From the NCBI GenBank assembly GCA_003561835.1, contig PWVN01000113.1, positions 1 through 7,238 of the forward strand: a stretch of 7,238 nucleotides of DNA, written 5' to 3'. The first letter of the stretch is position 1, and each line of letters starts with the position of its first letter. Below the pieces are notes generated by a model. The model was not told where the DNA came from. It saw only the letters and a list, made by a program, of their open reading frames with translations, and did no database searches. The position numbers and the translations under genes are program-made. This document shows, piece by piece, positions 1 to 5,692 of the stretch. The DNA is from Syntrophomonadaceae bacterium (GTDB lineage Bacteria > Bacillota > Dethiobacteria > PWVN01).

Positions 1-266
1 AGCGGGGGTTGGGAATCATCATCGAGCCTTTTGACGACAACGCCCGGGCCACCCTGGCCAATTCGGGCCAGAGGCAGGCCATCGCCCATGACGCGGCGGC
101 CCAACTGGGGGTCTACAGGGACGTGGACACGGCGGAATTCATGCCCCTGGTGCGGCGGAATCTGGACACAGGCCGCATCGGCTTGATCATCCTCCCCATT
201 GAGCGGGATGTGGAGAGTCTCATCAAGGCCGTCCAGGGGGTGCCTGTCCTGGAGAGCGCTTTGTAA
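1..266 (+). CDS. YIEGIA family protein, C-terminal part (gene cut by window start)
   Basis: Only the last 87 codons are present. The reading frame is open from base 3 to the TAA at 264-266, and the TTG at base 9 is most likely an internal leucine codon, because the frame continues upstream and no ribosome binding site precedes it. I recognise the fragment as the soluble tail of the YIEGIA family from segments such as ATLANSGQRQAIAHDAA, an RRNLDTGRIG stretch and the closing PVLES. Known of the family: integral membrane proteins, roughly 290-300 residues, confined largely to endospore formers, of undefined molecular function. The membrane segments and the YIEGIA motif itself would lie upstream of the window, so they cannot be verified here. 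The two genes downstream are its usual companions, which strengthens the call. Assignment is from memory of the family, not from a search. Confidence 0.75.
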   Translation, partial: RGLGIIIEPFDDNARATLANSGQRQAIAHDAAAQLGVYRDVDTAEFMPLVRRNLDTGRIGLIILPIERDVESLIKAVQGVPVLESAL

Positions 267-280
267 AAGCCCACCCTGTC

Positions 281-294
281 CCCGGCCGGCCGGG
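281..294. repeat. 14-bp perfect GC palindrome between YIEGIA and the small-protein gene
   Basis: CCCGGCCGGCCGGG reads identically on both strands and sits in the 53-nt gap between the YIEGIA stop and the next start, just upstream of the Shine-Dalgarno site. No T-run follows, so it is not an intrinsic terminator. It could form a short RNA hairpin that tunes translation or mRNA ends, or it may be a chance product of a GC-rich genome. Confidence 0.4.
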
Positions 295-319
295 AAGCGG
301 CGGATTAGGAGGGGAGAAA

Positions 320-517
320 ATGCGCACATCCCTGGTGAAAACCATCCTGGCCGTCATCGCCGTAAAGGGGGAATCCCCGGTGGAGGCGGGGGGGGCCGTC
401 GTTTTTTTTGCCAAGGATAAAGAGGAGCAGGAAAAGATGGCGACCACCCTGAGCAGGGTGACGGAGGGGGTGGTCCACGAACTGGAAAACGGGTTAAAAA
501 TTGTGGTCAAACACTAG
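320..517 (+). CDS. Small protein of the 'capping complex subunit for YIEGIA' family
   Basis: A 65-aa protein with an ATG start 5 nt after a strong AGGAGGGG site (307-314). It begins with a hydrophobic strand-like stretch (TILAVIAVKG, residues 8-17), then a glycine-rich GGAVVFFAKD segment (24-33), a charged helix (KEEQEKM), and ends ELENGLKIVVKH. This pattern of strands around a central helix, with the terminal GL-(hydrophobic)-VKH, matches the small protein found directly after YIEGIA genes in spore formers. Such proteins are named a capping complex subunit for YIEGIA on the basis of gene neighbourhood; I know of no biochemical demonstration. There is no signal peptide and no convincing full-length membrane helix, so it is probably cytosolic, possibly bound to the YIEGIA membrane protein. 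Its TAG stop overlaps the Shine-Dalgarno sequence of the next gene, which suggests co-expression. Confidence 0.75.
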   Translation: MRTSLVKTILAVIAVKGESPVEAGGAVVFFAKDKEEQEKMATTLSRVTEGVVHELENGLKIVVKH

Positions 518-529
518 GAGCTGAAGTAT

Positions 530-1012
530 GTGAAGGTTATCTACCACTGCTACGGCGGCGCCCATTCCTCGGTCATCGCCGCGGCCATCCACCTGGAACA
601 GCTAAACACCGGGGAGAAACCGACTCCCGATGATATCCTCAAATGTGCCTATTTTGACGAAGTCCCCCCGGAGAAGCAGGGGGTCATCCATTATTTGGGG
701 AAGGATGAAGGGGGACACGACATTTTCAATGTGGGCCTGGGCGGTGCCGGCACCATCGCCGAGAAGGCCTTCCCCGACCTCCTGAAAATTTACGGCCAAT
801 CCTCCGAAGACCTCTACATGGTGAACACCCTGGGCTGCGTGAATTTCCCCATGCGCCTGGGGGGATTCATCTCCCGCCGCCTGAAGCTGGTAACCCTGGG
901 AAGGCCCCTGGTTCTCAAGGGAAGCATCATGGCCTACCCTTCCCTGGTGAATCTGGTGCAAAAGGTGAAGGAAGACATCGCCCGCAAGGAACAGGGGGAC
1001 GGGCCCCACTGA
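530..1012 (+). CDS. DUF3189 family protein
   Basis: A 160-aa protein starting at GTG 530. The ATG two bases upstream (528) is followed immediately by TGA, so GTG is the only sensible start; TAGGAG (515-520) lies 9 nt before it. The N-terminus has the pattern typical of DUF3189: a short strand, then YHCYGGAHSS (residues 5-14) and a helix ending in His21. Next come a YFDEV segment (41-45), a GKDEGGHDIFNVGLG stretch (57-71), and a VNTLGCVNFPMRLGG region (98-112). The His/Cys cluster H6, C7, H12, H21 and the glycine turn resemble a metal- or phosphate-binding loop, but this is inference. DUF3189 has no established function. No signal peptide or membrane helix is visible, so it is probably cytosolic. 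It starts 12 nt after the upstream gene and is likely co-transcribed with it. Confidence 0.85.
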   Translation: MKVIYHCYGGAHSSVIAAAIHLEQLNTGEKPTPDDILKCAYFDEVPPEKQGVIHYLGKDEGGHDIFNVGLGGAGTIAEKAFPDLLKIYGQSSEDLYMVNTLGCVNFPMRLGGFISRRLKLVTLGRPLVLKGSIMAYPSLVNLVQKVKEDIARKEQGDGPH

Positions 1013-1043
1013 GGAGGAACCCCCGCTATTTTTCCCGCAATTC

Positions 1044-1073
1044 TTGACATGCTCCCAAAAAATATAGGATAAT
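1044..1073 (+). promoter_or_regulatory. Sigma-A-type promoter for the DUF512-der-plsY-gpsA operon
   Basis: A perfect -35 TTGACA (1044-1049) is followed after 18 nt by GATAAT (1068-1073), which matches TATAAT at five of six bases. The local DNA is AT-rich, unlike the surrounding coding sequence. Predicted transcription start is near 1080, just ahead of the Shine-Dalgarno site at 1091. A second -10 choice, TAGGAT (1065-1070), would give a less favourable 15-nt spacer. This places a vegetative promoter between the YIEGIA group and the growth-related operon. Confidence 0.75.
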
Positions 1074-1080
1074 GAAAAAA

Positions 1081-1090
1081 GTACATGTAC
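1081..1090. repeat. 10-bp palindrome GTACATGTAC at the predicted transcription start
   Basis: GTACATGTAC is a perfect palindrome lying between the -10 element and the Shine-Dalgarno site. Its position would suit a small operator or a feature of the mRNA 5' end, but a 10-bp palindrome can arise by chance and no partner site is seen. Confidence 0.3.
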
Positions 1091-1095
1091 AGGAG
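1091..1095 (+). promoter_or_regulatory. Shine-Dalgarno site that sets the DUF512 gene start at GTG 1103
   Basis: AGGAG lies 7 nt before GTG 1103, an ideal spacing. The in-frame ATG at 1085 lies upstream of this site, has no Shine-Dalgarno of its own, and would be almost at the 5' end of the predicted transcript. The first residues after GTG 1103 also match where proteins of this family normally begin. Confidence 0.8.
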
Positions 1096-1102
1096 AAATT
1101 TT

Positions 1103-2437
1103 GTGGAGCATCCCATCAGGGCCGTCCAGCAGGATTCCATCGCCGGGGAACTGGGAATCGAACCCGGTGATATCCTTCTGTCCATCAACAGCCGGCCCCT
1201 CAGGGACATCCTGGATTACAAATCTTTTATGGCCGAGGAAAACCTGCTCCTCCTTGTCAAGAGGGACGATGTCCTCTACGAATACGACGTGGAAAAGGAG
1301 GCCGGGGAGGATGTGGGCCTTAAATTTCCCCGGGCCACCCTGGACAAAATCAAGAAGTGCCGCAACAGATGCATCTTTTGTTTTATCGACCAGCTGCCGC
1401 CGGGGCTGCGACCGTCCCTTTACCTCAAGGATGACGATTATCGCCTCTCCCTGCTGCACGGCAACTACATCTCCCTGACGAACCTGTCCCCGGCAGAGGT
1501 GCGACGGATCCTCAAGGAGAGAATATCTCCCCTTTACATCTCCATCCACACCACAGATCCGGACCTGCGCCAGAAGATGATGGGCACGCCCCGGGCCCGT
1601 CCCATCCTCGAAATCCTGGAAGCCCTAAAGGCCGGGGGTATCGGCTTTCACGGCCAGATCGTCCTCTGTCCGGGGGTAAACGACGAGGAAGAGCTGGACA
1701 AGACCCTGGGGGATCTGGCGGGTCTCGTCCCCAATCTCCTGTCCCTGTCCCTGGTCCCCGTGGGCCTCACCGGGCACCGGGAAGGCCTCTACCCCCTGCG
1801 GCCCTTCGAACCGGAGGAAAGCCGGCAGGTCATCGCCCAGGCCGCCCGCCGGCAGGCGGGCTTTCGCGGGAAACAGGGCATGGGCCTGGTTTATGCCGCC
1901 GACGAGTTCTACCTGTCCGCCGGCCTTCCCCTGCCTCCCGCCGGGGAGTACGACGGCTACCCCCAGCTGGAGAACGGGGTGGGCCTGGTCCGGCTTCTCC
2001 TGGAGGACTACCGGGAACACCGGAGGGGTCTTCCCCGAAGACTTCCGGAAGAGACCGCCGTCAGCATCGCCTGCAGCACCCTGGCGGCTCCTGTCCTGGC
2101 ACCCCTGGCGGCAGAGCTGGATACCGTGGAGAACCTGTCCGTCCGCCTCTTCCCCGTGGCAAACCGCTTTTTTGGCGGGGGTGTCACCGTCACCGGCCTC
2201 TTGACGGGGTCCGACCTGATCGAGGGGCTTTCGGGCCGGGACCTGGGGGATGAGCTCTTCATCGACGACGTCATGCTGAAGGACGGGGGAGACCTTTTCC
2301 TGGACGGCCTCAGGGTCCCGGAGGTCCGGGAGGCCCTTAAGGTGAGAATAACCCCCGTGGAAGATATCTGCCGTTTCATCGAAGAAATCAGAGCCAAAGG
2401 GCAGGGAAAGGAGGGCAGCGCATGCCAAACCCCATAG
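1103..2437 (+). CDS. PDZ/radical SAM/DUF512 iron-sulfur protein
   Basis: A 444-aa protein from GTG 1103; an ATG six codons upstream lacks a ribosome binding site. Residues 1-65 form a PDZ-like domain: SIAGELGIEPGDILLSING-type text with S29 N-terminal to an SRPLRD turn. Then comes the iron-sulfur motif C-x3-C-x2-C (C86, C90, C93), followed by the family's LKDDDYRLSLLHGNYISLTN region (109-127). The middle holds a radical SAM-like barrel with HGQIVLCPGVND and a VPVGLTGHREGLYPLRPF stretch. The C-terminal part (about 290-440) is DUF512, with DEFYLSAGLPLPP and YPQLENGVGLVR at its start. The cysteine spacing implies a [4Fe-4S] cluster and S-adenosylmethionine chemistry, presumably cytosolic. The substrate is unknown; the family is widespread in Firmicutes and cyanobacteria. 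It is first in its operon and overlaps der by 16 nt, which hints at a link with ribosome assembly or translation, though this is only contextual. Confidence 0.9.
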   Translation: MEHPIRAVQQDSIAGELGIEPGDILLSINSRPLRDILDYKSFMAEENLLLLVKRDDVLYEYDVEKEAGEDVGLKFPRATLDKIKKCRNRCIFCFIDQLPPGLRPSLYLKDDDYRLSLLHGNYISLTNLSPAEVRRILKERISPLYISIHTTDPDLRQKMMGTPRARPILEILEALKAGGIGFHGQIVLCPGVNDEEELDKTLGDLAGLVPNLLSLSLVPVGLTGHREGLYPLRPFEPEESRQVIAQAARRQAGFRGKQGMGLVYAADEFYLSAGLPLPPAGEYDGYPQLENGVGLVRLLLEDYREHRRGLPRRLPEETAVSIACSTLAAPVLAPLAAELDTVENLSVRLFPVANRFFGGGVTVTGLLTGSDLIEGLSGRDLGDELFIDDVMLKDGGDLFLDGLRVPEVREALKVRITPVEDICRFIEEIRAKGQGKEGSACQTP

Positions 2438-3744
2438 TCGCCATCGTCGGCAGGCCCAACGTGGGCAAATCTACCCTTTTTAACCGCATCGTGCGCAAGC
2501 GGACGGCCATCGAGGAAAAGACCTCTGGCGTCACCCGGGACCGGATTTACGGCCGGGGCGAGTGGTTGGACAACACCTTCATCCTGGTGGATACGGGCGG
2601 GATCTCCTTTGATGCCGGCGACCCCCTGTCCGAACTGGTCAAGAAGCAGGCGGAGGTGGCCATCCAGGAGGCCTCCGTCATCCTCATGGTGGTGGATTTG
2701 AAGGACGGTGTCACTCCCCTGGACGCGGAAGTGGCGGCCATCCTCCGCAAATCCAAAAAGAAAGTCATCCTGGTGGGGAACAAGGGGGACAACAAGGAGG
2801 CGGAGAAGAACCTCTATGATTTCTATTCCCTGGGGATGGGGGAGGCCCTGCCCGTTTCGGCGGCCCACGGCTTAAACATCGGTGACCTGCTGGATGCGGT
2901 CATCGCCGCCGTCCCCCGGGAGGAGGAGAGGGCCTTTTCCGGGTTGAAGGTGGCCATCATCGGCCGCCCCAACGTGGGGAAGTCCTCCCTGGTCAACCAC
3001 CTGGCCGGGGAAGAGCGGGCCATCGTCAGCGACATCCCCGGCACCACCCGGGATGCGGTGGACACCCGGGGGGAAATCAACGGCAAACAATACCTGCTGG
3101 TGGACACGGCGGGCCTGCGGCAGAAGCGAAAAGTGGCGGACTCGGTGGAGTACTACAGCGTCCTTCGGAGCCTGCGGGCCATGGAGGATGCCGACGTGGT
3201 GGTGGCGGTGCTGGATGCCACCGAGGGCATTATCGACCAGGACAAAAAGATCCTGGGCTACGCCGACGAGGAGGGGAAGGCCCTCATCATCGCCTTCAAC
3301 AAGTGGGACCTGGTGGAGGAGAGGGAAACCGTGGCCAAGGAGTTCAAGACGGACGTCGAGGACGAGCTGGTCTTCGTCCGCTACGCCCCCTTCATCTACA
3401 TCTCCGCCCGGACGGGGAAAAGGGTAACCCGCCTCTTCACCCTGATCGACCAGGTCCATGCAGAGCACCACAAACGGGTGAGCACCGGTCAACTCAACGC
3501 CTTCCTGGAGGAGGTCCTCTTCCTGACCCCGCCCCCCACAAAAAAGGGCAGGGCCCTGAAGGTCTACTACGCCACCCAGGTCAAGGCGGCGCCGCCCACC
3601 TTTGCCTTCTTCGTCAACGACCGGGAACTCATGCACTTTTCCTATATGCGGCACCTGGAGAACAAGCTGCGGGAGGCTTTTGATTTTACGGGGACACCCA
3701 TCAAGATGATGGTCAGAACCAAGAAAGGGAGGATGGAGAAGTGA
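2422..3744 (+). CDS. der: Ribosome biogenesis GTPase Der (EngA)
   Basis: A 440-aa protein of normal family length with two GTPase domains in tandem, the hallmark of Der. Domain 1 has G1 GRPNVGKS (10-17), the switch threonine in SGVTRD (35-40), G3 DTGG (57-60), G4 NKGD (120-123) and G5-like SAAHG (146-150). Domain 2 has G1 GRPNVGKS (181-188), PGTTRD (206-211), G3 DTAG (228-231), G4 NKWD (293-296) and SAR (328-330). The rest (about 350-440) is the KH-like domain, with YYATQVKAAPPTFAFFVN and a GTPIK segment. Der binds the large ribosomal subunit precursor and is needed for its late assembly; it is essential in bacteria where tested. ATG 2422 follows AAAGGAGGG (2407-2415). The start lies inside the upstream gene, so translation is probably coupled. 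All nucleotide-binding motifs are intact. Confidence 0.98.
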   Translation: MPNPIVAIVGRPNVGKSTLFNRIVRKRTAIEEKTSGVTRDRIYGRGEWLDNTFILVDTGGISFDAGDPLSELVKKQAEVAIQEASVILMVVDLKDGVTPLDAEVAAILRKSKKKVILVGNKGDNKEAEKNLYDFYSLGMGEALPVSAAHGLNIGDLLDAVIAAVPREEERAFSGLKVAIIGRPNVGKSSLVNHLAGEERAIVSDIPGTTRDAVDTRGEINGKQYLLVDTAGLRQKRKVADSVEYYSVLRSLRAMEDADVVVAVLDATEGIIDQDKKILGYADEEGKALIIAFNKWDLVEERETVAKEFKTDVEDELVFVRYAPFIYISARTGKRVTRLFTLIDQVHAEHHKRVSTGQLNAFLEEVLFLTPPPTKKGRALKVYYATQVKAAPPTFAFFVNDRELMHFSYMRHLENKLREAFDFTGTPIKMMVRTKKGRMEK

Positions 3745-4355
3745 GCTTTGTGGCAATTCTTTTGTCTTACCTCATCGGTTCCATATCCTTTGGGTACATC
3801 CTGGGCAAGGTTGCCCGGGGGATTGACGTCCGCAAGCACGGCAGCGGCAATGTGGGGACCACCAACATCCTGAGGACTTTGGGTTTCCTGCCGGCCCTGG
3901 TGGTCTTGATCCTGGACATTGCCAAGGGAGTCCTTCCCGTCCTCCTGGGAAACTGGTTGACGGGGAGCCCCACGGTGGCCATGCTGTGCGGCATCTTTGC
4001 CGTCCTGGGCCACAACTGGCCCCTCTACTTCGGATGGAAGGGAGGCCGGGGCATCGCCACCAGCCTCGGGGTAGTCCTGGCCTTTAACCCCACGGCCTTT
4101 ATCGTCTTGTTCCTTTTTGGCCTCACCGTCATTTTCATCTTTCGCTACGTTTCCCTGGCCTCCGTCGTCGGCTCCGCCTTCTTCCCCCTGGTCCTCTGGG
4201 TCTTCCGGGGCAGCGCTCACCTGGAACCGGAGCGAAATGTGATTCTTTTGTCCATCCTGTTATCAATTCTGGCCATCGGGCGCCACAGGGAAAACATCGA
4301 ACGCCTCCTCAAGGGGACGGAGAGGAAAATCGGGGAGCGGGTCAAATACCAGTAG
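3741..4355 (+). CDS. plsY: Acyl-phosphate:glycerol-3-phosphate acyltransferase PlsY
   Basis: A 204-aa integral membrane enzyme that transfers an acyl group from acyl-phosphate to sn-glycerol-3-phosphate, making lysophosphatidic acid, the first acylation step of phospholipid synthesis. Three family motifs are present: GSGNVGTTN (34-42, usually GSGNxGATN), GHNWPLYFGWKGGRG (90-104) and RHRENIERLLKGTE (181-194). Hydrophobic segments around 2-24, 48-74, 77-95, 108-134, 137-156 and 166-180 fit the multi-pass topology known for PlsY. The start is GTG 3741, sharing GTGA with the der stop codon; GGGAGG (3727-3732) lies 8 nt upstream. The 4-nt overlap points to translational coupling. Its substrate glycerol-3-phosphate is made by the product of the next gene. 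Length and motifs are normal; the GTTN variant in motif 1 is a mild change. Confidence 0.97.
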   Translation: MSFVAILLSYLIGSISFGYILGKVARGIDVRKHGSGNVGTTNILRTLGFLPALVVLILDIAKGVLPVLLGNWLTGSPTVAMLCGIFAVLGHNWPLYFGWKGGRGIATSLGVVLAFNPTAFIVLFLFGLTVIFIFRYVSLASVVGSAFFPLVLWVFRGSAHLEPERNVILLSILLSILAIGRHRENIERLLKGTERKIGERVKYQ

Positions 4356-4374
4356 GATAAGGAAGGTTAGAGCT

Positions 4375-5400
4375 ATGGAGAGAATTGCCGTCGTCGGGGG
4401 TGGCAGCTGGGGGACGGCCCTGGCCCACACCCTGGGACAAAAGGGTTTTCCTGTGGATTTCTGGGTGCGCAGCCGGGAGCTGGCTGAAGCCATCGCCGCA
4501 GAGAGGGAGAACAAACCCTACCTGCCGGGAATTCCCCTGTCCGATAACATATGCCCCAGCCCGGACCTGGAGGCGGTCATCCGCCGCAAAAAGGTCATCT
4601 TCCTGGTGGTCCCCTCCCGGGCTGTCCGGGAGACGGCCCGCAGCATGGCTCCCTTTGCGGACAGGGACGCCGTCCTGGTCAATGCCGCCAAGGGCCTGGA
4701 CGGGGAGGACTTCAGCCTGCTCTCCCAAGTTATTGCCCGGGAAATGGATGCGGATTACGAGAAGAACATCGCCTGCCTCTCGGGGCCCAACCACGCGGAA
4801 GAGATCATTGTGGGGGCCCCCTCCGCCACGGTGGTGGCCTCCTTGAACCGGAAGACGGCCGAACGGGTCCAGGACATCCTCATGACCCGGAGGCTCAGGG
4901 TCTATACGAACCCGGACCTGGTGGGGGTGGAGTTGGGAGGGGCCCTGAAGAACATCATCGCCATCGGGGTGGGCATCTGTGACGGCCTGGCCTTCGGCGA
5001 CAATTCCAAAGCGGCCCTCATGACCCGGGGCCTGGTGGAGATTGCCCGCCTGGGGACCGTCCTGGGGGCCCGGGCCCTGACCTTTTCGGGGCTCTCCGGC
5101 ATCGGGGACCTGATCGTCACCTGCACCAGCGGCCACAGCCGCAACCGGAAATTCGGCATTGCCCTGGGGCAGGGGGCCAAAGCCGACCAACTCATCCGGG
5201 GATCCCGGATGGTGGTGGAAGGCTACGCCACCGCCCGGGCCGCCTACCGTCTTTCTCTACAGCACGAAGTGCAGATGCCCATCACTACGGAAGTGTACAA
5301 AATCCTCTACCAGGACAAGGAACCCAAGGAGGCGGTCAACGCCCTGATGTTCCGCAGCAAAACCCACGAGATGGAGGACCTCCTCGGGGTCAGGCCTTAA
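4375..5400 (+). CDS. gpsA: NAD(P)-dependent glycerol-3-phosphate dehydrogenase GpsA
   Basis: A 341-aa cytosolic enzyme reducing dihydroxyacetone phosphate to sn-glycerol-3-phosphate, the backbone precursor for phospholipids and the substrate of PlsY. The N-terminal Rossmann domain opens with GGGSWGTA (8-15). VNAAKGL (102-108) carries the conserved Lys106, and SGPNHAEEI (136-144) is the substrate-domain signature. GGALKN (188-193) holds the catalytic Lys192. GLSGIGDL (239-246) and SRNR (255-258) complete the active site. Length is typical of the family. ATG 4375 is preceded by AAGGAAGG (4359-4366) with 8-nt spacing and lies 19 nt after the plsY stop. It is the last gene of the operon, followed by an intrinsic terminator. 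Nothing is missing or unusual. Confidence 0.98.
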   Translation: MERIAVVGGGSWGTALAHTLGQKGFPVDFWVRSRELAEAIAAERENKPYLPGIPLSDNICPSPDLEAVIRRKKVIFLVVPSRAVRETARSMAPFADRDAVLVNAAKGLDGEDFSLLSQVIAREMDADYEKNIACLSGPNHAEEIIVGAPSATVVASLNRKTAERVQDILMTRRLRVYTNPDLVGVELGGALKNIIAIGVGICDGLAFGDNSKAALMTRGLVEIARLGTVLGARALTFSGLSGIGDLIVTCTSGHSRNRKFGIALGQGAKADQLIRGSRMVVEGYATARAAYRLSLQHEVQMPITTEVYKILYQDKEPKEAVNALMFRSKTHEMEDLLGVRP

Positions 5401-5454
5401 AGTAAACTTACTCACCAATAAACATAGAAACTTAAGGGTTTGGAAACTTCCGCC

Positions 5455-5483
5455 AACATTCCGGAAAGCAGGAATGTTTTTTT
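5455..5483 (+). terminator. Intrinsic terminator after gpsA
   Basis: AACATTCC (5455-5462) pairs perfectly with GGAATGTT (5471-5478) around an 8-nt loop, and seven T residues run from 5477 to 5483. It lies 54 nt past the gpsA stop and would end the DUF512-der-plsY-gpsA transcript, separating it from spoIVA. Confidence 0.88.
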
Positions 5484-5549
5484 GTGTACGGGTATAAACA
5501 TTACTAAGGCAAAAGTTATTTTAAATCCTTAATATAATGGACTTACAAG

Positions 5550-5577
5550 TAATAATCACCAAAGACAATCATATAAA
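5550..5577 (+). promoter_or_regulatory. Possible sigma-E promoter for spoIVA
   Basis: TAATAAT (5550-5556) matches the Bacillus sigma-E -35 consensus KMATATT at six of seven bases. CATATAAA (5570-5577) matches the -10 consensus CATACAMT at six of eight. The spacer is 13 nt, slightly short of the usual 14-15. SpoIVA is made in the mother cell under sigma-E in Bacillus subtilis, so such a site is expected in this leader. The AT-richness raises the chance of false matches, so this is a candidate only. Weaker alternatives include CTTACAAG (5542-5549). Confidence 0.35.
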
Positions 5578-5677
5578 TATAATGTTAATGGCTATTGCAA
5601 CGCTGATAAACATTTTAATCTATAACCTGTGAGGAGGGGATTCATATCTATACGTGTTTGGCAGGGCAGATGAATCG

Positions 5678-5685
5678 AAAGGAGG
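5678..5685 (+). promoter_or_regulatory. Shine-Dalgarno site that sets the spoIVA start at GTG 5693
   Basis: AAAGGAGG lies 7 nt before GTG 5693. The frame cannot extend upstream because a TGA in frame with spoIVA occurs at 5687-5689, and the nearby ATG at 5686 is out of frame and meets a stop after five codons. GTG 5693 is therefore the only plausible start. Confidence 0.9.
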
Positions 5686-5692
5686 ATGAAAA

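Larger units (their letters stand above)
5484..5692 (+). other. AT-rich leader region upstream of spoIVA
   Basis: About 210 nt between the gpsA terminator and the spoIVA start are strongly AT-rich against GC-rich coding DNA on both sides. No protein-coding gene of convincing length is visible. It holds TATAAT hexamers at 5533-5538 and 5578-5583 that lack a good -35 box at proper spacing, a possible sigma-E site (described separately), a stray Shine-Dalgarno-like GAGGAGGGG (5631-5639), and the real spoIVA ribosome binding site. It most likely carries the spoIVA promoter and 5' untranslated region. Confidence 0.65.

Noticed and set aside
1010..1019. Shine-Dalgarno-like TGAGGAGGAA just after the DUF3189 stop
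   Set aside because: No start codon follows at a usable distance; the first ATG (1049) opens a frame of only seven codons.
994..1033. Possible terminator between the DUF3189 and DUF512 genes (GGGGG at 994-998 with CCCCC at 1020-1024, then a short T-run)
   Set aside because: The stem is only five pairs with a loop of over 20 nt, starts inside the coding region, and the T-run is offset by four bases and only five long.
602..1549. Long open frame on the minus strand (315 codons)
   Set aside because: It lies antisense to the DUF3189 and DUF512 genes, spans the promoter region, has a low-complexity composition typical of GC-rich shadow frames and resembles no family.
3540..3546. A-run within der as a possible frameshift site
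   Set aside because: The frame continues normally through conserved Der sequence on both sides, so nothing indicates slippage or an error.
2872..3756. Minus-strand open frame opposite der
   Set aside because: Shadow of der codon bias; rich in Gly, Val, His and Asp with no domain, and Der is unmistakable on the other strand.
4342..5190. Minus-strand open frame opposite gpsA
   Set aside because: Antisense shadow of a complete and well-conserved GpsA.
5472..5500. Alternative sigma-E site, GAATGTT (5472-5478) plus TATAAACA (5493-5500)
   Set aside because: Spacing of 14 nt is good, but the -35 lies in the arm of the gpsA terminator and the -10 matches only five of eight bases.
5533..5583. TATAAT hexamers as sigma-A promoters for spoIVA
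   Set aside because: At 16-18 nt upstream of each there is no sequence close to TTGACA, and such hexamers are expected by chance in AT-rich DNA.
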